DNA of 13,286 nucleotides from Microbacteriaceae bacterium (GTDB lineage Bacteria > Actinomycetota > Actinomycetes > Actinomycetales > Microbacteriaceae), in the NCBI GenBank assembly GCA_003454135.1, contig DMKW01000271.1, forward strand, positions 427-13,712, read 5' to 3'. Positions 6,972-13,286 of this stretch are shown here, in pieces (the first letter of the stretch is position 1; every line of letters begins with the position of its first letter). The notes under the pieces are model-generated. The model was not told the DNA's origin. It ran no database searches and saw only the letters and a program-made list of their open reading frames with translations. The translations under genes were made by a program, and so were the position numbers.

Positions 6972-7000
6972 ATTGTGCGCACAACGCCGTGATCGCGCAA
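6972..7000 (-). promoter_or_regulatory. Probable leaderless promoter of the kinase-regulator operon
   Basis: On the minus strand TTGCGC (6995-7000), a 17-base spacer, CACAAT (6972-6977) and then 6 bases lead straight to the ATG at 6965. Transcription would begin at or next to the start codon, which explains why no usable Shine-Dalgarno is seen (only CAGG two bases from ATG). The -10 half overlaps the palindrome at 6973-6984. Confidence 0.5.
6973..6984. promoter_or_regulatory. 12-base palindrome, candidate operator over the kinase -10 box
   Basis: TTGTGCGCACAA is perfectly self-complementary and contains TGCGCACAAC (6976-6985, plus strand) and the inverted near copy TGCGCACAAT (6972-6981, minus strand). 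The same core occurs twice more as TGCGCANAAC at 7032 and 7051. It overlaps the kinase -10 element, so binding there would be expected to repress or autoregulate the two-component operon. Which protein binds is unknown; the adjacent CitB-type regulator is the natural candidate. Confidence 0.45.
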
Positions 7001-7028
7001 GCCGGCGTAGGCATCTGTGCTGTGAGCA

Positions 7029-7079
7029 GAATGCGCAGAACCCGCTCGAATGCGCATAACCGGGCAATCGCGCGCAACC
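7029..7079 (+). repeat. Direct repeats with TGCGCANAAC core, candidate activator sites for the ABC operon
   Basis: GAATGCGCAGAACC (7029-7042) and GAATGCGCATAACC (7048-7061) are direct repeats 19 bases apart, differing at one base. A weaker third copy, AATCGCGCGCAACC (7066-7079), follows. The array ends 23 bases before the -10-like TAGAGT of the importer operon, where an activator would touch RNA polymerase. The near two-turn spacing puts the sites on one face of the helix. Assignment to the CitB-type response regulator is inference from position. Confidence 0.5.
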
Positions 7080-7102
7080 GCGACGGGAGGTTTCGCCACG
7101 CA

Positions 7103-7108
7103 TAGAGT
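7103..7108 (+). promoter_or_regulatory. Possible -10 element of the ABC importer operon
   Basis: TAGAGT fits TANNNT and lies about 42 bases before the ATPase start codon, leaving a 5' untranslated region of some 35-40 bases. No -35 is recognisable at 16-18 bases upstream. This would suit a promoter that depends on an activator bound at 7029-7079. Evidence is positional only. Confidence 0.3.
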
Positions 7109-7132
7109 TCATCAACATCAGCAAACAAGACA

Positions 7133-7138
7133 GAGAGG
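7133..7138 (+). promoter_or_regulatory. Likely ribosome binding site of the ATPase gene, with long spacing
   Basis: GAGAGG ends 12 bases before the ATG at 7151, longer than the usual 5-9. No better purine run lies nearer, and no other in-frame start is close upstream. Initiation may be modest. Confidence 0.4.
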
Positions 7139-7150
7139 TCTGATTGCCCC

Positions 7151-7996
7151 ATGCGAGATATCCAACCCGGAGTCCTCTCGGCGACAACCGCGAACTCCGA
7201 TGCGCGTATCGAGATCGTCGGCCTGACGAAGCGATTCCTCACCCCAAAGGGTGAGTCATTCACCGCCATCGAAAACGTCACCCTGACGGTCGAGCCCGGC
7301 CAGTTCTGTGCCATCGTCGGCCCGACCGGCTGCGGCAAGTCGACGACGCTCGGCCAGGTGTCTGGCCTCGAGCGGCCGAGCGCCGGATCCGTGCGCGTCG
7401 GTGGCCAGCCGGTCAACGGCATCACAAGCGGCGTGAGCTACATGTTCCAGTCCGACTCGCTCTTCCCGTGGAAGACGGTGCTGCAGAACGTGGTGATCGG
7501 CCCGACGCTGCTCGGCACCCCGAAGGCCGAGGCAACCGAGCTTGCGCGCGACTGGTTGCGCCGCGTCGGCCTTTCGGGCTTCGAGGACCGCTACCCGCAT
7601 CAGCTCTCGGGCGGCATGCGCAAGCGCGTCGCGATGGCCGCTGCGCTCATCAACAATCCTCGGATCCTGCTCATGGACGAGCCGTTCGGCGCCCTCGACG
7701 TGCAGACCAAGGCGATCATGCAGGGCGAGCTTCTGCAGCTCTGGGAGGAATTGCGCCCGTCGGTGCTGTTCATCACCCACGACCTCGACGAGGCCGTCGC
7801 CATGTCGGACCGGGTCGCGATCATGACGTCGAGCCCCGGCTCGGTGAAGGACGTTTTCGACATCGACCTTCCACGCCCCCGCCGCAACATCCAGGAGCTG
7901 CGCCACGACCCGCACTTTATTGAACTCCAGGGTCAGATCTGGGAGTCCCTCCGCGACGAGGTCTCTCGGGCATACCAGAAGACGGTGGCAGCATGA
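7151..7996 (+). CDS. ABC transporter ATPase, nitrate/taurine/sulfonate (NitT/TauT) family
   Basis: Cytoplasmic ATPase that powers the importer encoded with the next two genes. The 281 residues carry a complete set of motifs: Walker A GPTGCGKST (57-65), Q-loop FQ at Gln100, signature LSGGM (152-156), Walker B RILLMDEP (171-178) with catalytic Glu177, D-loop ALDVQT and H-loop His210 in FITHDLDEA. The segment YMFQSDSLFPWKTVLQNV (97-114) is typical of SsuB/TauB/NrtD-type ATPases. The family handles nitrate, sulfonates, taurine, thiamine precursors and some aromatic or other carboxylates; the ATPase alone does not tell which. It is the first gene of a plus-strand operon divergent from the two-component system, and its stop overlaps the permease start (ATGA at 7993-7996). 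Confidence 0.93.
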   Translation: MRDIQPGVLSATTANSDARIEIVGLTKRFLTPKGESFTAIENVTLTVEPGQFCAIVGPTGCGKSTTLGQVSGLERPSAGSVRVGGQPVNGITSGVSYMFQSDSLFPWKTVLQNVVIGPTLLGTPKAEATELARDWLRRVGLSGFEDRYPHQLSGGMRKRVAMAAALINNPRILLMDEPFGALDVQTKAIMQGELLQLWEELRPSVLFITHDLDEAVAMSDRVAIMTSSPGSVKDVFDIDLPRPRRNIQELRHDPHFIELQGQIWESLRDEVSRAYQKTVAA

Positions 7997-8889
7997 CCGC
8001 AATCGCAACGCCCAGCGTGGACGCCATCAATCGCCCGTATGCGCCGGAGCCCGAGAGCGCTGCCGCGCTGCAGGCGAAGGGACGCCGTGCGCGCAGAATG
8101 CGCACCACCTGGACTTGGATCGGCCGCATCATGTTCGCCGTGGTAGTTTTCGGCGGCTGGCAGATGTTCACCGCGATCGGGTTGGTGGACAAGTTCTTCT
8201 ACGGTCAGCCCTCAGGCATCTGGAACAGCCTTGTGCACCTATTCACCCAAGGCACGGCGTTCGGTTCCATTTGGGAGAACCTCTGGGTCACCATCCAAGA
8301 AGCCCTCCTTGGGTTCCTGGTCGGCACCATCGCCGGAATGGTGGTCGGCATCCTGCTCGGCACCAACCGCTACCTCGCCGAGGTGTGCGGGCCGTACATC
8401 AAGATCATGAACGCGGTCCCCCGTATCGTGCTCGGCTCGATCTTCATCGTCGCATTCGGCCTCGGCATGCCGGCGAAGGTTCTCCTCGCCGCGGTGCTGG
8501 TGTTCTTCGCCGTGTTCTTCAACGCCTTTCAAGGGGTGCGCGAGGTCGACCAGAACCTCATCGCGAACGTGCGTGTTCTTGGCGCCTCGCCGCTGCAGGT
8601 GGCACGTCATGTCACCATCCCCTCGGCGATGACCTGGATCATCGCGAGTCTGCACACCGCGTTCGGCTTCGCGATCATCGGCGCGCTCGTCGCCGAGGTG
8701 CTCGGCGCGCAGCGCGGCATCGGCCTCATTATCAGCCAGGCTCAGGGCAGCTTCGACCCGGATACGGTCTTCGCCTGCATGGTGATCATCGCTGCCTTCA
8801 CGCTTGTGGCCGAATATGCCATCTCGACCCTCGAGGGCAGGGTACTGCGCTGGCGGCCGCCGAATCGCTCCGAGGCGTCCTCGATCTGA
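7993..8889 (+). CDS. ABC transporter permease, NitT/TauT (SsuC/TauC-like) family
   Basis: Inner-membrane channel subunit of the importer, 298 residues. A charged N-terminal region (Arg/Lys-rich at about 30-38) precedes a first membrane helix (about 42-62). Further hydrophobic segments lie at about 99-122, 146-178, 213-235 and 257-276. The cytoplasmic EAA loop that docks on the ATPase is visible as VRVLGASPLQVARHVTIPSA (193-212), with the conserved Gly and the closing Pro. The ATG at 7993 overlaps the ATPase stop by four bases, so the two subunits are probably made in step. Only one permease gene is present, so a homodimer is expected, as in other family members. A GC-rich hairpin (8917-8935) follows before the binding-protein gene. 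Substrate unknown. Confidence 0.92.
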   Translation: MTAIATPSVDAINRPYAPEPESAAALQAKGRRARRMRTTWTWIGRIMFAVVVFGGWQMFTAIGLVDKFFYGQPSGIWNSLVHLFTQGTAFGSIWENLWVTIQEALLGFLVGTIAGMVVGILLGTNRYLAEVCGPYIKIMNAVPRIVLGSIFIVAFGLGMPAKVLLAAVLVFFAVFFNAFQGVREVDQNLIANVRVLGASPLQVARHVTIPSAMTWIIASLHTAFGFAIIGALVAEVLGAQRGIGLIISQAQGSFDPDTVFACMVIIAAFTLVAEYAISTLEGRVLRWRPPNRSEASSI

Positions 8890-8916
8890 CGGGCCCGGCT
8901 CCCGCGCCATCCGGTC

Positions 8917-8935
8917 CGGCCGCGCCCTGCGGCCG
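8917..8935 (+). terminator. GC-rich hairpin between permease and binding-protein genes (no T tract)
   Basis: CGGCCGC (8917-8923) and GCGGCCG (8929-8935) form a perfect 7-base stem around a 5-base loop. No run of T follows, so strong termination is unlikely. In importer operons, hairpins near the binding-protein gene can partly terminate transcription or protect one mRNA piece and so set subunit ratios. That role is inferred; GC-rich DNA also makes such stems by chance. Confidence 0.4.
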
Positions 8936-8991
8936 CGCCTTCCCAATCGTTCCACCCCCATCAAGAATATCGAGCATTCCTCGGTACATCG

Positions 8992-8997
8992 AAAGGA
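8992..8997 (+). promoter_or_regulatory. Strong ribosome binding site of the substrate-binding protein gene
   Basis: AAAGGA lies 8 bases before the ATG at 9006, the best ribosome site in this operon. It fixes the start against a longer open frame that reaches back into the permease gene, and it fits the need for excess binding protein. Confidence 0.75.
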
Positions 8998-9005
8998 AAC
9001 CCTCA

Positions 9006-10100
9006 ATGAACAAGCGCAGCATCATGTGCATCGCGGCGGCAGGAGCAGTGACGCTCAGCCTCGCGGCGTGCAGCGGCGGATCCGGCGCCACCGCCGGCTC
9101 CGGCTCCGCGACGTCCGGCCCGACCCCGACCGTGAGGATCATGGTCGGCGGCATCGACAAACAGATCTACCTGCCGTACGAGCTGGCCGACCGGCTCGGC
9201 CTCTACAAGAAGTACGGCGTGAACGTCGAGCTCTCAACGGAGCAGGACGGCGGCGTCGGCGCCGAGGACGCGATGGTCTCGGGTCAGGTCGACTTCGCCG
9301 GCGCCTGGTACAACCACACCATCGAGCTGCAGCCCAAGGGCAAGGAGGTCATCGATGTCGTCCAGCTGTCGGGCGCCCCCGGCGAGCGGCTGATGTGCAC
9401 AGCGAAGAGCGGGGTGAAGACGGCGGCCGATATCAAGGGCAAGAACATGGGCGTCACCGACCTCGGGTCGGGCACCGACAAGCTCACCCAGTTCATCGCT
9501 CACCAGGGCGGCCTCAAGCAGACCGACTACCAAACTGTCGCCGTGCACGCGGGCGCCACCGCGATCGCGGCACTGAAGCAGGGCGCAGCCGACTGCGTCA
9601 TGACCACGCAGCCCACCGTCACGGCCCTCACCAGTCAGAAAATCGCCACGACCGCCTTCGACCTCGCCACTACCGCGGGCGCCGAAAAGGCGCTCGGCGG
9701 TGCGTGGCCCGCCGCGGGCCTCCTCGGCCAAGCATCGTGGGTGAACTCCCATAAGGACGCCACGCAGCGTGTCGTGAACGCCCTCGTCGCCACGATGCAC
9801 TGGATCAACGAACACTCCGCCGCTGAAATCGCCGCCAAGCTGCCGCCGGAGTACGTCAATAACGCGACAATCACGACCGCCCAGTACGTCGCGGGTCTCA
9901 CCACCGACAAGGGTCAGTTCCTACCCGACGGCATCATGCCAGCCGGCGGGCCGGCGACGGTCCTGTCGATGGAAAAGCAACTCGGCCTCGACACCTCGAG
10001 CATCAATCTCGGCAGCACCTTCACAAATGTCTACGCTGAGGCGGCCAACAAGGCCGAGGGCACCAAGGTCACGACCAAGCCGGCTAGCGCTAAAGGCTGA
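9006..10100 (+). CDS. ABC transporter substrate-binding lipoprotein, NitT/TauT (SsuA/TauA/NMT1-like) family
   Basis: Extracytoplasmic receptor that delivers the substrate to the importer; 364 residues. The N-terminus is a lipoprotein signal: charged MNKRS, a hydrophobic stretch, then lipobox LAAC with the lipidated cysteine predicted at Cys22, followed by a flexible Gly/Ser/Ala/Thr-rich linker (about 23-40). The mature part opens with TVRIMVGGIDKQIYLPYELA and continues with LGLYKKYGVNVEL, a typical start for this family, where 'leading residues to a helix and yGv(n)VEL' mark the first lobe; DFAGAWYNHTI and VTDLGSGTDKLTQFI follow. The ligand pocket cannot be read with confidence, so the substrate is open. 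The CitA-like sensor next door suggests a carboxylate, possibly aromatic, but taurine, sulfonates or thiamine precursors are not excluded. It is the last gene of the operon; a strong hairpin follows. Confidence 0.9.
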   Translation: MNKRSIMCIAAAGAVTLSLAACSGGSGATAGSGSATSGPTPTVRIMVGGIDKQIYLPYELADRLGLYKKYGVNVELSTEQDGGVGAEDAMVSGQVDFAGAWYNHTIELQPKGKEVIDVVQLSGAPGERLMCTAKSGVKTAADIKGKNMGVTDLGSGTDKLTQFIAHQGGLKQTDYQTVAVHAGATAIAALKQGAADCVMTTQPTVTALTSQKIATTAFDLATTAGAEKALGGAWPAAGLLGQASWVNSHKDATQRVVNALVATMHWINEHSAAEIAAKLPPEYVNNATITTAQYVAGLTTDKGQFLPDGIMPAGGPATVLSMEKQLGLDTSSINLGSTFTNVYAEAANKAEGTKVTTKPASAKG

Positions 10101-10135
10101 TCGCCAACGCCGCGAAATAACGGCAAGCCCCAAAA

Positions 10136-10174
10136 TGACAGCGGCGTGACCGGCTACCGGTCACGCCGCTGTCG
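10136..10174. terminator. Convergent, probably bidirectional terminator between the importer operon and pheT
   Basis: Left arm 10137-10153 and right arm 10157-10173 pair perfectly for 17 bases (from GACAGCGGCGTGACCGG) around the loop CTA. A T-G pair can extend the stem to 10136 and 10174. On the minus strand the stem is followed by ATTTTGGGG, a short U run, so it best suits the end of pheST transcripts. On the plus strand only GCGTTCT follows. It lies 36 bases after the binding-protein stop and 13 before the pheT stop, in the convergent gap. Confidence 0.9.
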
Positions 10175-10186
10175 CGTTCTCGGCGA

Positions 10187-12679
10187 CTACTCGCGGATGG
10201 TGGCGCCGTAGCGCGCATGGGCAACGGCCGCTCCGGCGAGCTTCGCCTCGGTGGCCTCCACCGCGGTGAGCGTGCGGTCGGCACCCCGGAACCGCAGCGC
10301 AAAGGTCAGCGACTTCGAACCCTCCGCGATGCCCTGGCCGCGATAGTCGTCCACGAGGTGCGCGACCTCCAACAGCGGTCCGGCTCCCTCGACGATCGAC
10401 GAGAGCACCTCCCCGGCAGGGACCTCGGCGCCGAGCACGAGCGAGAGGTCCTGGGTGGCCGCCGGGTAGGCGGCGATCGTGCTGGGCGAGACTTCGGCCG
10501 CGGCCAGCTCGATGAGCAGGCCGAGTTCGAGCTCGAGCACCGCGGTGACCCGGGGAAGGTCGAGTTCGTCGGCAAGGGCCGGCAGCAACTCTCCGGCGAA
10601 ACCAACGCTGCGATCGCCGAAGAACAGCTCCGCGGTGCGGCCCGGGTGGAAGGAGTGGTGCGATCCCTGGCGGACGGTGATCGTGGCGGCGAGAGCGTGA
10701 CCGACTTGCCGGGCCGCGTCAAGGGCATCCGCGATGCCGTGTTGCACACCGGACTGGCCGGGCTGCTTGGAGACGGCCACACCGGTGAACAGCGCGGCGA
10801 CCCGAAGGGGCTGCGGCGGGATGCTGCCGAGCAGGTCGGCGAGTTCGGCGCTCGTGGGGCGGATGATGCCGGAGGGCAGGTCGCCGCTGCCGTAACGGGC
10901 GCCGGCCTCCGGTCGGAACACCGATCCGATTTCGTAGAGCGCGAGATCGACGAGACCGCGGGAGAGGTTGCGGCGGGCGATCTCGATGAGACCGGGAAGG
11001 AGGGAGGTGCGCAGGAACGGCGACTCGCCATCGAGCGGATTCGCCAGGCGGATGGCCGGGACGGCTCCGGCGACGGAACCGCCGAAGGTCTCGTTGGCAC
11101 GCTGTGAGACGAACGGATACGACAGCACCTCGGTGTGTCCGGCGGAGGCAAGAAGCTGGGCCACCGATCGACGGAGTCGCTGCGGGCGGGTGAGTCCACG
11201 CCCGGGAGGCGCCGTCGGCAGCACAGCGGGAATGCGGTCGTAGCCCACGATGCGGGCCACTTCCTCGGCGAGGGTCGCCTTGTCGGTGAGGTCGGGACGC
11301 CAGCTCGGCGGCGTCACCGACAGCGCGTGGTCGATCGGTTCGATCGATCCACCGATGTCCGTCAGCGAACGCAGAATCTCGACATCAGAGTAGTCGGCAC
11401 CGACGAGGCCGGCGATGTAGCCGTCCGGCAGAACGATCGGCTCGCGCGGGGCGACAACGAACAGGCGGGAGCCTTCGGGGTCGGCCTGCCCGTCGGCGAG
11501 CAGCACGAGCAGTTCGACGACGCGGGCGGCCGCGGCATCCGCGACCTCGGGATCGACGCCACGCTCGAAGCGGCGCGAGGCCTCGCTCGGCAGCTTGTGC
11601 CGGCGAGCGGAGCGGGCGATCGACACGGGATCGAAGTTGGCCGCTTCGACGAGCACGTTCGTCGTGGTCGCGCGGATCTCGGTGGAGGCTCCCCCCATAA
11701 CGCCGGCGATGCCGATCGGCCCGGAGTCGTCGGTGATGAGGAGATCCTGCGGGTCGAGGGCGCGGGTCTGGTCGTCGAGGGTCACGACCTTCTCGCCGGC
11801 CTCGGCGCGGCGCACGACGATACCGCCGCTGAGGGTATCCAGGTCGTAGCCGTGGATCGGCTGACCGAGCTCCAGCATCACGTAGTTGGTGATGTCGACG
11901 ACGAGCGAGATCGAGCGGATGCCCGCAAGGGCGAGTCGCGCTATCATCCAGGGCGGGGTGGGGCGTGCGGCGTCGATGCCGCGGACAGTGCGCGTGACGA
12001 AGACGGATGCGCCGACGCGGCCGCGGATGGGAGCGCGGTCGTCGATTACGACGTCGAACCCCGTGCCCTCCTCCGGCGTAACGGCGAGGGCGGGATCGCG
12101 GAAGGCGGCACCGGTGGCGTGGGCGTACTCGCGGGCGACGCCGCGGATCGAAAAGGCATAACCACGGTCGGGGGTGACGTTGATCTCGACGGCCCAGTCA
12201 TCGAGGCCGAGGAGAGCAGTGGCATCCGCTCCCACCTCGGGATCGAGACCGAGCGAGGCCAGACGAAGGATGCCGTCGTGCTCTTCGCCGAGACCGAGCT
12301 CACGCGCCGACGCGATCATGCCGTCGGAGACATGGCCGTAGGTCTTTCGGGCCGCGATGGGGAATGGCCCGGGAAGGATCGCTCCGGGCAGGGAGACGAC
12401 GACCTTGTCGCCGGTGACGAAGTTGTGGGCGCCGCAGACGATGCCTCGGGGCTCGGCCTCCCCCACATCCACCTGGCACCAGTTGATCGTCTTGCCGTTG
12501 GACTGCGGCTCGGGCGTGAACTCGAGCACCTGACCGACGACGATCGGTCCGCTCAGGCCGAAGCCGTGAATGGTCTCTTCCTCGAAGCCGACGCTCACGA
12601 GCGCGGCGTGCACTTCCTCCGGAGTGACGTCGAGCGGAACGTCGACGAACTCCCGGAGCCACGAGATCGGGACGCGCAT
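10187..12679 (-). CDS. pheT: Phenylalanine--tRNA ligase beta subunit PheT
   Basis: Structural and editing subunit of the cytoplasmic (alpha-beta)2 enzyme that charges tRNA-Phe. The 830 residues are full length. The N-terminal MRVPISWLREFVDVP is the standard start. The EMAP-II-like tRNA-binding domain follows (about 43-155, with CQVDVGE and GIVCGAHNF), then the B3/B4 editing domain (about 215-385), the B5 domain (about 405-480, with VTPPSWRPDLTDKATLAEEVARI) and the C-terminal anticodon-binding FDX-ACB domain (about 730-830, with AYPAATQDLSLVL and ending in RYGATIRE). The ATG at 12679 shares one base with the pheS stop (TGATG), with a GGTGG purine patch just upstream, so the subunits are co-translated. 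A strong terminator lies just beyond the stop. Confidence 0.97.
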   Translation of the reverse strand: MRVPISWLREFVDVPLDVTPEEVHAALVSVGFEEETIHGFGLSGPIVVGQVLEFTPEPQSNGKTINWCQVDVGEAEPRGIVCGAHNFVTGDKVVVSLPGAILPGPFPIAARKTYGHVSDGMIASARELGLGEEHDGILRLASLGLDPEVGADATALLGLDDWAVEINVTPDRGYAFSIRGVAREYAHATGAAFRDPALAVTPEEGTGFDVVIDDRAPIRGRVGASVFVTRTVRGIDAARPTPPWMIARLALAGIRSISLVVDITNYVMLELGQPIHGYDLDTLSGGIVVRRAEAGEKVVTLDDQTRALDPQDLLITDDSGPIGIAGVMGGASTEIRATTTNVLVEAANFDPVSIARSARRHKLPSEASRRFERGVDPEVADAAAARVVELLVLLADGQADPEGSRLFVVAPREPIVLPDGYIAGLVGADYSDVEILRSLTDIGGSIEPIDHALSVTPPSWRPDLTDKATLAEEVARIVGYDRIPAVLPTAPPGRGLTRPQRLRRSVAQLLASAGHTEVLSYPFVSQRANETFGGSVAGAVPAIRLANPLDGESPFLRTSLLPGLIEIARRNLSRGLVDLALYEIGSVFRPEAGARYGSGDLPSGIIRPTSAELADLLGSIPPQPLRVAALFTGVAVSKQPGQSGVQHGIADALDAARQVGHALAATITVRQGSHHSFHPGRTAELFFGDRSVGFAGELLPALADELDLPRVTAVLELELGLLIELAAAEVSPSTIAAYPAATQDLSLVLGAEVPAGEVLSSIVEGAGPLLEVAHLVDDYRGQGIAEGSKSLTFALRFRGADRTLTAVEATEAKLAGAAVAHARYGATIRE

Positions 12680-13286
12680 CAGACCACCATTCCGAACTGC
12701 TGGGAGAAGCGGATGTCGCCCTCGACGATGTCACGCATGTCGTTGAGATCGTTGCGGAACTGCAGAGTGCGTTCGATCCCCATGCCGAACGCGAAGCCCT
12801 GGTATTCGTCGGGATCGATGCCCGCGGCGCGCAGCACGTTTCGGTTCACCATGCCGCAGCCGCCCCATTCCACCCAGCGGGCGCCGCCCTTGGCGTTCGG
12901 CTGCCAGACATCCATCTCGGCGCTCGGCTCGGTGAAGGGGAAGTAGTTGGGGCGCAGGCGGATCTTCGCCTCATCGCCGAACATGATGCGGGCGAAGTGC
13001 TCGAGGGTGCCGCGCAGGTGCGCCATGGTCAGGCCCTTGTCGATGGCGATGCCCTCCACCTGGTGGAACACCGGGGTGTGGGTGGCGTCCAGCTCATCGG
13101 TGCGGAACACCTTGCCGGGCGAGATCACATAGACCGGCAGCTCACGAGTGAGCAGCGAGCGGATCTGCACCGGGCTCGTCTGGGTGCGCAACACGAGGTG
13201 GGAGTCGACCGGGTCGACGAAGAAGGTGTCCTGCATGGCACGGGCCGGGTGATCCTCGTCGAAATTGAGCGCGTCGAAGTTGAACC
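12679..13286 (-). CDS. pheS: Phenylalanine--tRNA ligase alpha subunit PheS, C-terminal part (runs off the right edge)
   Basis: Catalytic class II aminoacyl-tRNA synthetase subunit. The last 201 residues are in the window; the frame is open to the edge (FNFDALNFDEDHPARAMQDTFFV), so the true start lies outside. Motif 2 is visible as KVFRTDELDATHTPVFHQVEG and motif 3 as AFGMGIERTLQFRNDLNDMRD. The TEPSAEMDVW and WVEWGGCGMVN segments of the active site lie between them. The Ala of GFAFGMG corresponds to the phenylalanine-pocket alanine known from E. coli PheS (family knowledge). The stop shares a base with the pheT start. The ATG at 13236 is internal and not a start. Confidence 0.96.
   Translation of the reverse strand, partial: FNFDALNFDEDHPARAMQDTFFVDPVDSHLVLRTQTSPVQIRSLLTRELPVYVISPGKVFRTDELDATHTPVFHQVEGIAIDKGLTMAHLRGTLEHFARIMFGDEAKIRLRPNYFPFTEPSAEMDVWQPNAKGGARWVEWGGCGMVNRNVLRAAGIDPDEYQGFAFGMGIERTLQFRNDLNDMRDIVEGDIRFSQQFGMVV

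Noticed and set aside
6966..7187. Upstream extension of the sensor kinase frame to 7187
   Set aside because: It would cross the divergent control region and the start of the ATPase gene, and would put a Cys/Arg-rich segment before the first membrane helix. The ATG at 6965 has proper spacing to that helix and to a promoter.
8917..8935. Intrinsic terminator inside the ABC operon
   Set aside because: The stem is good but no T run follows, and the next gene clearly belongs to the same transporter. Kept only as a hairpin with a possible tuning role.
7920..9005. Long N-terminal extension joining the binding protein to a frame inside the permease gene (726 residues)
   Set aside because: The part before 9006 is an Arg/His-rich out-of-frame reading of the permease gene. 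The lipoprotein signal, lipobox and AAAGGA ribosome site place the real start at 9006.
11135..12946. 603-residue plus-strand open frame antisense to pheT/pheS
   Set aside because: It mirrors pheT over its whole length, has the low-complexity Gly/Asp/Arg make-up of antisense frames in GC-rich DNA, shows no domain and has no promoter or ribosome site. PheT and PheS are unmistakable on the other strand.
1..13286. tRNA or rRNA genes, CRISPR arrays, insertion sequences, integrase or phage genes
   Set aside because: None seen: no cloverleaf-like segment with TTCGA arm next to an acceptor stem, no regular repeat-spacer array, no transposase or integrase motifs, and no terminal inverted repeats around the 4.67-10.17 kb block.

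Overview
The window looks like chromosomal DNA from a high-GC actinobacterium. Microbacteriaceae is the most likely family, judging from GC-ending codons throughout, antisense open frames over every gene, -10 boxes of the TAGGCT type, and the gene order pheS-pheT ... argC-argJ-argB-argD-argF. That order is known from many actinobacteria, but no taxonomic search was possible here.

Layout: (1) 1-4444, minus strand: the arginine biosynthesis operon argC-argJ-argB-argD-argF. The genes overlap by 1-4 bases (ATGA or TGATG junctions) and argF runs off the left edge. (2) 4445-4671: the arg leader. It holds a probable promoter and a GTG-started, apparently leaderless 37-codon frame with nine Arg codons, a candidate arginine-sensing leader peptide. 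(3) 4672-6965, minus strand: a two-component system of the CitA/CitB (DcuS/DcuR, DpiB/DpiA) type, sensor kinase followed by response regulator with an ATGA overlap. (4) 6966-7150: a 185-base divergent control region carrying three copies of TGCGCANAAC, one inside a 12-base palindrome on the kinase promoter. (5) 7151-10100, plus strand: a three-gene ABC importer of the nitrate/taurine/sulfonate (NitT/TauT) family: ATPase, permease and lipoprotein substrate-binding protein. (6) 10136-10174: a very strong convergent terminator hairpin. (7) 10187-13286, minus strand: pheT, and pheS running off the right edge.

How the parts work together: the two-component system probably senses an extracellular carboxylate, because the sensor has an RxxHP motif like the CitA citrate site. 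It probably controls the divergent importer through the TGCGCANAAC sites. This regulator-importer pair sits exactly between pheT and argC, genes that are neighbours in many actinobacteria, so it looks like an inserted cassette. The arg operon makes ornithine and citrulline from glutamate (ArgC, ArgJ, ArgB, ArgD, ArgF), with ArgJ recycling the acetyl group. PheST charges tRNA-Phe.

The most novel items are the Arg-rich leader ORF before argC and the coupling of a CitAB-type sensor to a NitT/TauT-type importer of unknown substrate. The rest is ordinary housekeeping sequence.
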